NCBI RefSeq assembly: GCF_002844375.1
Contig: NZ_CP024199.1
Location: forward strand, 2,954,001 to 3,018,000
Source: Thalassospira marina
GTDB taxonomy: Bacteria; Pseudomonadota; Alphaproteobacteria; Rhodospirillales; Thalassospiraceae
Direction of reading: 5' to 3'
DNA length: 64,000 nt
Every line of letters starts with the position of its first letter. The stretch's first letter is position 1. Of the stretch, positions 44,033 through 51,503 are shown one piece after another. The position numbers and the translations under genes were made by a program. The notes beneath the pieces are model-generated. The model saw only the letters and a program-made list of their open reading frames with translations, was not told the origin of the DNA and did not search any database.

Positions 44033-44911
44033 ATGACCACGGCTGAATTTACCAGAATGGGGCTGGAATCCCTGTCGCACGGGCATTATGACGCCGCAAT
44101 CAACATGTTGCGCCAGGCATTGGGCAATGACCAGAACGACCAGCCTGCCCGTTTTGGGCTGGCCCAGGCCCTGCATCGCCGTGGCAACCTGACCGAAGCA
44201 ATTTACGAATACCAAACCGTTTTACGGACCGAGCCAGACCACCAGATGGCGCTGCGCCAGTTGGCCGAAGTTTACCTGCTGTCAGGCAAACCGCGCCAGG
44301 CGCTGAACAATCTGGATATTGCCTTGCGCGCCAAACCCGGCGACCCGGACCTGTTAACCGCACATGGTATGGCGCAGCTTGAACTGGGCCATCACCGCAC
44401 CGCTCTAGCCGATTTTCACAGTGCCTCGCGCCTGCGACCGGGCGACAGCATGATCCACCATATGATTGCGCTGTGCTACCGGGCGGAAAAAGATATCGAA
44501 GGCGAACGCCGCGCGCTCGACCAGCTTTTGCGCATTACACCCCATTCGCTGGCCTGCCTTAATGATATTGGCCGCCTTGAAATGCTTGAGGGTAATTATG
44601 GTTCCGCACTTGATTATTTCGACCGTGCCCTTCTGACCATGCCCACATCCCCCACCGCACTGACCAACCGGGCCATTGCCCTGACGGTGCTGGGCGATGA
44701 AACCGCCCGTGATGCCTGGGATACCGCCATTAAGGCCGATGCCAACGCGCCTGAAGATGGCCTGCGTAATGCTGCGATTGCCCAGCTTCACGAACTGGCC
44801 GGGGATTTATTGACAGATGGGAATACAGGTGATGGCGATGTAAATGCCGATAGCGCCGGGCAGCGGCATTATCTGGCAAGTGGCGCACTGGCCATGTCCA
44901 CCATTGTCTAG
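44033..44911 (+). CDS. TPR-repeat protein
   Basis: The 292-residue protein is built from about seven tetratricopeptide repeats (for example LGLAQALHRRGNLTEAIYEYQTVLRTEPDH and NDIGRLEMLEGNYGSALDYFDRALLTMPTS), a scaffold for protein binding. No signal peptide or membrane helix is seen, so it is probably cytoplasmic. Function unknown. It follows the SufR-like gene in the same direction. Confidence 0.88.
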   Translation: MTTAEFTRMGLESLSHGHYDAAINMLRQALGNDQNDQPARFGLAQALHRRGNLTEAIYEYQTVLRTEPDHQMALRQLAEVYLLSGKPRQALNNLDIALRAKPGDPDLLTAHGMAQLELGHHRTALADFHSASRLRPGDSMIHHMIALCYRAEKDIEGERRALDQLLRITPHSLACLNDIGRLEMLEGNYGSALDYFDRALLTMPTSPTALTNRAIALTVLGDETARDAWDTAIKADANAPEDGLRNAAIAQLHELAGDLLTDGNTGDGDVNADSAGQRHYLASGALAMSTIV

Positions 44912-44947
44912 GCAACAGCGAACGCGCCGAACAAACCCAGCCCGAAA

Positions 44948-44970
44948 ACGAATAAAGCTGGTTTATTCGT
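44948..44970. repeat. Perfect inverted repeat
   Basis: 9-bp arms ACGAATAAA/TTTATTCGT with a 5-base loop, 37 bases past the TPR stop. It lacks a T-run; it may be an mRNA end structure or a protein site. Confidence 0.5.
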
Positions 44971-45000
44971 GTTCCCGCTACGGCCGTAATGCCACCAGAT

Positions 45001-45040
45001 AAAAAGCAGCGGGCGGCCCACCAGGACCACCCGTATTTTT
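45001..45040. terminator. Bidirectional terminator between TPR and MFS genes
   Basis: 10-bp stem CGGGCGGCCC/GGACCACCCG with two G-U pairs, flanked by A5 on the left and T7 on the right. Confidence 0.75.
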
Positions 45041-45046
45041 TTGCCT

Positions 45047-46456
45047 TTAATGAGCTGCACCCGTTGACCCGGCCCTTTTGCCAAGGTCGGGCATGGCGCG
45101 TTTCCACGCCATGATGCCAGCAACGCAAATCATGGCGGCGACAAAGCCCATGAAAAACGGTGATTGCGGCGATTGCCCGGATAACAGCCCACCGACCAGC
45201 ACGGCGACTGCCTCGGCCATCACATGGACGGACCGGTAAATGCCCAATGCCTGCCCCTGTTCATGCGCACCTGCTGCATCGGAAATAAACAGGCTGGTGG
45301 TGACTTCGCACCAGGCAATGCCAAAGGCCGCAAGGCACATGGGTACAAATATCCAGACCAGGCCATCGGGCAGCAGAAACGTGATAATGCCCACGCCCAA
45401 AAACAGATGGGCAACCGTGCTAACACCGGCCAGACCAATGCGTTTGCGCACCGGCTCCACCAGCAGGCCCGCCGCAATCAGCGGAATGGAAATAATGGCC
45501 GAACACATGCCAAGGAACGAACTGCTGACATCGTGGTTTTGCACCAGATAAACGCCGAAAAAGGCGAAAAAGATGTAAACCGCGACATAGCTGAAAAACG
45601 AAATGACAAAGCCCGGCAGCAGGGTTTTATCCCGCACCGTCTGCCAGACGGTACGTACAGGCAAATCGTGCGTATCCTCTGGTGCAGTTTCGGCTGTCGC
45701 CGAAAGCTCGACCGCCCGTGCGGCCTCGCCCAGTGTAACTTCGTCCAGTGTAACTTCATCCAGTGCAACCTGGCCCGACGCGGTTTCCCGCGCGTCATTA
45801 CCCGGTGATGATGCCGCTGCCTTGCCCCGCCGGCTGGCATAGCCCGGAATACGCAGGGTGAAAAACACCACCAGCAGGTTAAAGCCAAACATGCCTGCGG
45901 CAAAAAAGAACGGCCATGAAACGTTAAACCCGTCATAAATGGCGGGGTCGGACAGGAAACCGCCCAAAAGCGGGCCGATGATCCAGCCAATATTGATGGC
46001 AACCGTGATCAGGCCGAAATTGCGCACCTTGGTTTCGGGCGTGCTGATATCCGATGTGATGGATTGCGCAATCGCCATATTGCCTTCGCACAGACCCGAT
46101 ACAAACCGCCCTGCCAGCAACAGGGGCAGGCTGGCAATGGCAACCCCCAGTGCCGTTACCAGATAGCCCCCCGCCGCCCCGGCAAGCGAGCCCAGCAAAA
46201 CCGGGCGCCGCCCGATACGGTCAGACCAGCGGCCCAGCCAGGGCGCACCAATAAACTGCCCAACCGGATAAAGGGCAATGGCAATGCCTAACAGAAACGG
46301 CCGGTATTCCGCCGGAATTGAAGGGTCCAGAAAGCCAAGTTCGGGTTTAAGGAACATGGGGCCAAAAACCGGATAAGGCAGGCTGAAACCGGCAAAGCCG
46401 AAAAGCACGGTCATAAAAACCGCGATCATTAATTTGCGTTCCTGGGGCATGGGCAT
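45047..46456 (-). CDS. MFS transporter (TetA/multidrug type)
   Basis: The 469-residue, 12-helix exporter has motif A GAPWLGRWSDRIGRRPVLL after helix 2. The central cytoplasmic loop between helices 6 and 7 is long and carries three tandem copies of a five-residue unit (VALDE/VTLDE/VTLGE) coded by a 15-bp DNA repeat. AGGACACCCAC precedes the ATG at 46456; the much longer upstream frame overlaps the tetR gene and is rejected. The substrate is unknown; the adjacent TetR regulator suggests induction by the exported compound. Confidence 0.91.
   Translation of the reverse strand: MPMPQERKLMIAVFMTVLFGFAGFSLPYPVFGPMFLKPELGFLDPSIPAEYRPFLLGIAIALYPVGQFIGAPWLGRWSDRIGRRPVLLGSLAGAAGGYLVTALGVAIASLPLLLAGRFVSGLCEGNMAIAQSITSDISTPETKVRNFGLITVAINIGWIIGPLLGGFLSDPAIYDGFNVSWPFFFAAGMFGFNLLVVFFTLRIPGYASRRGKAAASSPGNDARETASGQVALDEVTLDEVTLGEAARAVELSATAETAPEDTHDLPVRTVWQTVRDKTLLPGFVISFFSYVAVYIFFAFFGVYLVQNHDVSSSFLGMCSAIISIPLIAAGLLVEPVRKRIGLAGVSTVAHLFLGVGIITFLLPDGLVWIFVPMCLAAFGIAWCEVTTSLFISDAAGAHEQGQALGIYRSVHVMAEAVAVLVGGLLSGQSPQSPFFMGFVAAMICVAGIMAWKRAMPDLGKRAGSTGAAH
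45730..45774 (-). repeat. Three tandem 15-bp repeats inside the MFS gene
   Basis: Units CCAGTGTAACTTCGT, CCAGTGTAACTTCAT and the diverged CCAGTGCAACCTGGC follow head to tail and are in frame, coding for the loop repeats of the exporter. Confidence 0.85.
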
Positions 46457-46532
46457 GTGGGTGTCCTGCAAGGTCAACTGATGCGAGGTGGCGCGATCAG
46501 TGGGTAATTTCGATATCGGTTCAGATTTGGCG

Positions 46533-47237
46533 TTATGCCGATGTGCCAAAATGGGCGGGCACATATTGCGCACCCAATGCATGCACGCGTTTGCGGGCGT
46601 CATCGGCCGTCCAGCCCGCACCGGTTAAAATGGCGGTCAGGCCATCGCAAAAGGTTTCAAAGGCATTTTCACGCAGCAGGCTGCCATAATGGGCATCGGT
46701 AATTTCCGAAAGGGCCAGCGCGTTCATGCCAAATGATAATGCCCAACTGCCAAGATTAAGGGTGCGGCCCTGATCACGGGCATAATCCGCACCCAGCATG
46801 GGGGCGGCATCATCAAGAAAACCCTGAAACATGCGGGTGGCATCGCCGACCTTGCGCAAAAGTTCCTGATGGCGGCCCACCGTGGCCCGACGCCAGATAG
46901 AGGGCGACATTGCCAGATATTCCATTTCAAACAGTTCGGGTTTTTCAATGGAAAACAGAATATCCAACAAGCTTGCGACAATGAATTTATCAAGCGGCGT
47001 ACCGTCATGATCACAGGCCGTTGCCAAAAATTCGGTCCGGATGGCCCCGGCGCGCACCGCCAGCCCCAGCAACAAGTCTTCCTTGCTGGCGAAATGGACA
47101 TAAAGGGTACCGACCGAAATTTCGGCAGCGCGCGCCAGATCGGACATCTTCAAATCAAAGAAGCCATATTCGCTGATCAATTCCTGTGCGCGGTCCAGAA
47201 TGACCTTTTCACGCTGCTGCCGTTTTTCCTGTTTCAC
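46533..47237 (-). CDS. TetR-family regulator
   Basis: The 234-residue protein has a TetR HTH (about 8-58, REKVILDRAQELISEYGFFDLKMSDLARAAEISVGTLYVHFASKEDLL). The GTG at 47237 has GGAAA at suitable spacing; the frame extends 33 codons further but through AT-rich non-coding-like sequence. It lies 76 bases upstream of the MFS gene in the same direction and probably forms an operon with it. The ligand domain is not assigned. Confidence 0.9.
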   Translation of the reverse strand: MKQEKRQQREKVILDRAQELISEYGFFDLKMSDLARAAEISVGTLYVHFASKEDLLLGLAVRAGAIRTEFLATACDHDGTPLDKFIVASLLDILFSIEKPELFEMEYLAMSPSIWRRATVGRHQELLRKVGDATRMFQGFLDDAAPMLGADYARDQGRTLNLGSWALSFGMNALALSEITDAHYGSLLRENAFETFCDGLTAILTGAGWTADDARKRVHALGAQYVPAHFGTSA

Positions 47238-47469
47238 GCCGCTTTTCCGTAAATGATTTAAAATCGAATTTGGTTCATTTTTACGAAAACAGCAATGAAA
47301 TTTTTTGCAGGGCAGCTTTGCCGAAGTAAAAACCATTATTTTTCAGATGCATGAAGCTGGCCAACCAGTCATGCACCAACCAGACAGACAAAACGGAAAA
47401 ACCGCAATAACGGACAGGTATTACAATGCGCGGCATGGCAATATGGCAGGCTAACAACAGGGAATGATA

Positions 47470-48393
47470 ATGCCGCAAGACGAAAGCCCCGATTCCAGCG
47501 TGACCCGGCACCAGCAACGGTTTGACCGGGTGATCGCCCATATTGACGCCAACCTGTCATCAGAGCTGGATGGCGCGGCATTGGCCGATATTGCCGCCTA
47601 TTCCCGGTTTCATTTTCACCGGCAATTTGCAGCACTGTTTGGGCTGGGGGTGGCAAAATACATCCAATTGGCGCGCTTTCATCGCGCGACACAACAACTG
47701 GCCTTTCGCCAGCAGGAAAGTATTTTAGATATCGCCCTTGATTGCGGGTTTGAAAGCCCCGAAGCATTCAGCCGGGCCTTTAAACGGTTACATGGGCAAA
47801 GCCCCAGCGCCTTTCGTAAAAGCCCGCAATGGGACGAAACCCAAACCCTTTACCAGCCCCTTTTCCAGGCGCGGAGCAAAACGATGCCCAAAGCCGCAAT
47901 AGTGCCCGATATTGAAATTGTCGATTTTCCACAAACGCGTGTGGCGACATTGCGCCATCTTGGCAACCCTGCCCGCCTTGGCGATAGCATCCGAAGTTTT
48001 ATTGCCTGGCGCAAACGCCATTCATTGCCGCCACAAAAATGTGCCACCTATAACATCGTCTGTTCCAACCCGGATGACACACCGCCCGAAGACTTCAAAT
48101 TTGATTTATGCGTGGCGACCCACATTGCCATTGCGCAAAACCCCGAAGGCATTTTTGAACAAACCATTCCCGCCCTGCGCTGCGCACGGGTGCGCCATAC
48201 CGGGCCGGACCACACCCTGAACGATACCATCATGCCGGTTTTTGCCCATTGGATGCCTAAAACCGGCGAAACTGCGGGTGATTACCCGATCATTTTTCAT
48301 CGCCTGTCACTGTTTCCCGATATCCCCGAACAGCAGGCCGTGACCGATATTTACATTCCCCTGGCCCAAAGCGGCAAAACCCGCGACCTGTAA
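47470..48393 (+). CDS. AraC-family regulator with GyrI-like effector domain
   Basis: The 307-residue protein has an N-terminal double HTH (about 10-115, LADIAAYSRFHFHRQFAALFGLGVAKYIQLARFHRATQQL and ILDIALDCGFESPEAFSRAFKRLHGQSPSAFRK) and a C-terminal GyrI/SbmC-like domain (about 145-300, FPQTRVATLRHLGNPARLGDSIRSFIAWRK). Such Rob/SoxS-type proteins sense amphiphilic compounds or antibiotics. The ATG at 47470 has GGGA at 6-nt spacing; an ATG two codons earlier is too close to it. Divergent from tetR with a 232-base gap. Confidence 0.92.
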   Translation: MPQDESPDSSVTRHQQRFDRVIAHIDANLSSELDGAALADIAAYSRFHFHRQFAALFGLGVAKYIQLARFHRATQQLAFRQQESILDIALDCGFESPEAFSRAFKRLHGQSPSAFRKSPQWDETQTLYQPLFQARSKTMPKAAIVPDIEIVDFPQTRVATLRHLGNPARLGDSIRSFIAWRKRHSLPPQKCATYNIVCSNPDDTPPEDFKFDLCVATHIAIAQNPEGIFEQTIPALRCARVRHTGPDHTLNDTIMPVFAHWMPKTGETAGDYPIIFHRLSLFPDIPEQQAVTDIYIPLAQSGKTRDL

Positions 48394-48527
48394 CCACCCG
48401 CGTCAGCCGCAATGGCGGGAACCGCAAGCATTTCAATGCGTTTGCAACATATCGGTTTGGTTGCGACGGCCCCATCATCATGTGCCGCCCGGCATACCGT
48501 TTTGGTTGGTTGCACCGGGAATAGCAT

Positions 48528-49916
48528 ATGTTTGAACGCCTGATCCGCATTTGGGAACGCCTGCGCCACAGTTTGTGGATATTGCCGCTGCTTTTCGGGC
48601 TGGTGGGTTCGCTTCTGGCTGCCTGCATCATGGTGCTGCCGGATTTGCCGTTTAAACAGATATTTTCGCCGATCTGGCCGATTTTTTCCGACATCAGCGA
48701 TGTGCGCAACATGATCGGCATGTTGCTGCCTGCCCTTGTCACCATGTTTACGCTGGCCCTTTCCATTACCATGGTCGTGCTAACCCTGGCCGCGCAAAAC
48801 CTTGGTCCCCGCCTGATCCGCAATTTTCTGGGGGACCATGCAACCCAAAGCGTGATTGGCATTTTTGTTGCCAATATCACCTTTCTTGTCACCGCCCTTT
48901 TGATGATGGGCGGGCTTGAAGCCCATAACGATGTGGCACAGGTTGCGGGGCTGGTGGGCGCACTGATTTTCGTGATCAGCCTGTTTTCGCTGATTGTATT
49001 TGTGCACCATCTGGGGCGATCCATTGTATCCGACCAGGTGATTATCGAGGTGGGCGACCGGCTGGAAAAAATCATCTCCGAAACCCATGACCGGGTTGGG
49101 CATGCCGTGATCGAAGCACGCAATGCCGGCACCATCCTGCCCGAAGCGCTGGCAATTGACCCTAAAACCGCCATCCAGGCAACGCAGTCCGGTTACATTC
49201 AGGGGATCGATTATGATGGCCTGTGCAAACGCATTACCGAACACCACGCCTATGTCGAACTGATCCGCCAGCCCGGCGAACATGTGATCAAGGGCGAGGT
49301 GATTGGCCGTATCCTGTGTGATGAAAGCCAGCTTGAAACGTTGCGCGTCCAAATTAACCGCGACGTTGCCAAAACCGTTATGATTGGCAATTACCGCACC
49401 GCGGCCCTCGATGTGGAATTTTCCCTGCGCCAGATTGTCGAAATCGCCGTGCGTGCCCTTTCCCCCGGGATTAATGACCCGTTCACAGCCATTGCATCGG
49501 TTTACCGGCTGGGCCGTGCGCTGCGCCATACGCTAGCCTTTGTTTACCCTGTCGGGCTTTGGATGGATGACAACAGCATTGCACGCCTAAGCGGCCCGGT
49601 ATCGGATTTCAGTGGTATGCTGGGGGCCGCGATTGACCAGATCCGGCAGGCAGCTGCCCAAAAACCCGACGTTTTGATCCCCATTGCTCAAACGCTTGAG
49701 GGATTGATCCCCTTTATCAGCACCGATCGCCAGCGGGATGAAATTCGCCGGCAGGCAAAAATCATCATCAATACTGCCCGCCGCGAAATTGGCGAGCCGG
49801 ACGATTGCCGTGATGTTGAAAAGGCCGCAAGGCGCGTTTTGCGATATAGTGCTGAGTGGCACGAAACCATGCTTGGGGAAAATCCGTTAAAGGAAAACCA
49901 GCCTCAGGATAGTTGA
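48528..49916 (+). CDS. DUF2254-family membrane protein
   Basis: The 462-residue protein has four membrane helices in its first 165 residues (LWILPLLFGLVGSLLAACIMVL, MIGMLLPALVTMFTLALSITMVVLTLAAQNLGPR, then two more). A cytoplasmic part with the DUF2254 core follows (FSLRQIVEIAVRALSPGINDPFTAIASVYRLGRAL). Function unknown; the fold suggests a channel or sensor-like membrane protein. Its last 13 bases overlap, tail to tail, the 3' end of the Lrp gene on the other strand. Confidence 0.9.
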   Translation: MFERLIRIWERLRHSLWILPLLFGLVGSLLAACIMVLPDLPFKQIFSPIWPIFSDISDVRNMIGMLLPALVTMFTLALSITMVVLTLAAQNLGPRLIRNFLGDHATQSVIGIFVANITFLVTALLMMGGLEAHNDVAQVAGLVGALIFVISLFSLIVFVHHLGRSIVSDQVIIEVGDRLEKIISETHDRVGHAVIEARNAGTILPEALAIDPKTAIQATQSGYIQGIDYDGLCKRITEHHAYVELIRQPGEHVIKGEVIGRILCDESQLETLRVQINRDVAKTVMIGNYRTAALDVEFSLRQIVEIAVRALSPGINDPFTAIASVYRLGRALRHTLAFVYPVGLWMDDNSIARLSGPVSDFSGMLGAAIDQIRQAAAQKPDVLIPIAQTLEGLIPFISTDRQRDEIRRQAKIIINTARREIGEPDDCRDVEKAARRVLRYSAEWHETMLGENPLKENQPQDS

Positions 49917-50344
49917 AAAGGCGGCATACGCCGTTCAACCGACTTTGCCTTGACGATGGATGTGTTGGTTTCGGCCTTATCAACGATGCGTTCAAGCAGA
50001 TTATCCAGGTCCGAAACGCTGCGCACATAAAGGCGTGCGACAAAGCAGTCATCCCCGGTGACCTTATCGCATTCGCCAAATTCGGGAATTTCCTGAATGA
50101 TCTGCTCGACGATATGCAATTTGCCCGGCAGCGGGCGAATGCGCACAATCGCCTGAAGCGGATACCCCAGGGCTTCGGGGTTGATATCGATGGTAAAGCC
50201 GCGAATGATTCCGCGTTCTTCAAGGCGGCGTACCCGTTCGGCCACTGCCGGGGCCGACAGACCCACACGCGCAGCAAGTTCTTTTTGCGAAATGCGGGAA
50301 TCTGCAATCAACGCATTCAGAATTTTCTGGTCCGTTACATCCAT
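49904..50344 (-). CDS. Lrp/AsnC-family regulator
   Basis: The 146-residue protein has the Lrp HTH (MDVTDQKILNALIADSRISQKELAARVGLSAPAVAERVRRLEERGII) and a RAM effector domain with the usual KVTGDDCFVARLYVRS segment. Divergent from an EamA exporter with a 145-base gap, a familiar arrangement for amino-acid export controlled by Lrp-type activators. It overlaps the DUF2254 gene end by 13 bases. Confidence 0.95.
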   Translation of the reverse strand: MDVTDQKILNALIADSRISQKELAARVGLSAPAVAERVRRLEERGIIRGFTIDINPEALGYPLQAIVRIRPLPGKLHIVEQIIQEIPEFGECDKVTGDDCFVARLYVRSVSDLDNLLERIVDKAETNTSIVKAKSVERRMPPFQLS

Positions 50345-50489
50345 GACTTTACTTTCATCGATTTTTTCCTGCTCCTGCCTTTATTAAAAAGGTGAAACGG
50401 GAAAAACATCAACTTCAAACCATATTCCACAGCTGCTTTTTTCGCGAAAATGGTGCCATACAATCTATTCAGACAAACGGAGCATTCCG

Positions 50490-51404
50490 ATGAATGAAAA
50501 AACACGTGGCACCCTGGAAATGGCAGCGGCCATGTCCATTCTGGGCACCATTGGCTGGTTCGTGATCGTATCCGAACAGCCCGCAATCAATGTTGTTTTC
50601 TGGCGATGCGTTTTCGGGGCAGCCGCCCTGTTTGCCATATGCGCGGGTCTTGGCCTGTTACGCGGGCTTTTAAACCTGCGCACAGTGTTATGGTCGGCCC
50701 TGGGCGGTGCCGCCATTGTCATTAACTGGTTCCTGTTATTTGCATCCTTCAAGGAAGCATCCATTTCCATCTCGACAGCACTTTACAATACGCAGCCTTT
50801 CATGCTGCTGGGCTTTGGCGCGATTTTCGCGGGCGAGAAAATAACGCTAAACAAGCTGTTCTGGCTGACACTGGCGTTTATTGGCCTGTTATTCATTGTA
50901 ACGGGCAATGATGGCGGACATGGCGCACAAGGTGGCGTTGGCACCAGCCTGCTGGGTATTGTAATGGCGCTGGGTGCGGCCTTTTTCTGGGCAATTGCGG
51001 TTATCATCACCAAAAAGCTGAAAGGCACACCGCCGCATCTGATCGCCCTTGTGCAGGTAACAGTCGGGATTCTGATGCTGGCCCCCTTTGCCGATTTCAC
51101 GAACCTGCCCGCCACCGGTTTTTCGTGGCTGTCGCTGGTAATTATCGGGGCGGTGCATACCGGGCTGATTTACGTGCTGATGTATGGTGCGGTCCAAAAA
51201 CTGCCGACCCATTTGCAAGGATCGCTGACATTTCTGTACCCGGTTGTTGCCATTGTGATTGACGTCATCGCCTTTCACCATCGCCTGGGCACAGGGCAAA
51301 TTCTGGGCGCGGCGGCGATCCTGGTTGGTGCGGCAGGCATGAATTTGGGCTGGCGCGTATTTGGCCGGAAAACCCAACAGGCCCGCAACATCAAAACAGC
51401 CTGA
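50490..51404 (+). CDS. EamA/DMT-family exporter
   Basis: The 304-residue, ten-helix transporter has two EamA halves (LYNTQPFMLLGFGAIFAGEKIT in the first; MYGAVQKLPTHLQGSLTFLYPVVAIVIDVIAFHHRLG in the second). Paired with a divergent Lrp regulator, it is a plausible amino-acid exporter; the actual substrate is unknown. Closed by a strong terminator. Confidence 0.92.
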   Translation: MNEKTRGTLEMAAAMSILGTIGWFVIVSEQPAINVVFWRCVFGAAALFAICAGLGLLRGLLNLRTVLWSALGGAAIVINWFLLFASFKEASISISTALYNTQPFMLLGFGAIFAGEKITLNKLFWLTLAFIGLLFIVTGNDGGHGAQGGVGTSLLGIVMALGAAFFWAIAVIITKKLKGTPPHLIALVQVTVGILMLAPFADFTNLPATGFSWLSLVIIGAVHTGLIYVLMYGAVQKLPTHLQGSLTFLYPVVAIVIDVIAFHHRLGTGQILGAAAILVGAAGMNLGWRVFGRKTQQARNIKTA

Positions 51405-51419
51405 CAACAAACCAAAACA

Positions 51420-51450
51420 AAACCCCGTTGCCAGGCGGGCAACGGGGTTT
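51420..51450. terminator. Bidirectional terminator between EamA and alaS
   Basis: Perfect 13-bp stem AAACCCCGTTGCC/GGCAACGGGGTTT with a 5-base loop between the convergent genes, with T/A-rich flanks on both sides. Confidence 0.9.
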
Positions 51451-51503
51451 GTGATGTTTCGCGGATGGCTAAAAATTCAGTCATCCTGAATGATTTTGGC
51501 TTA

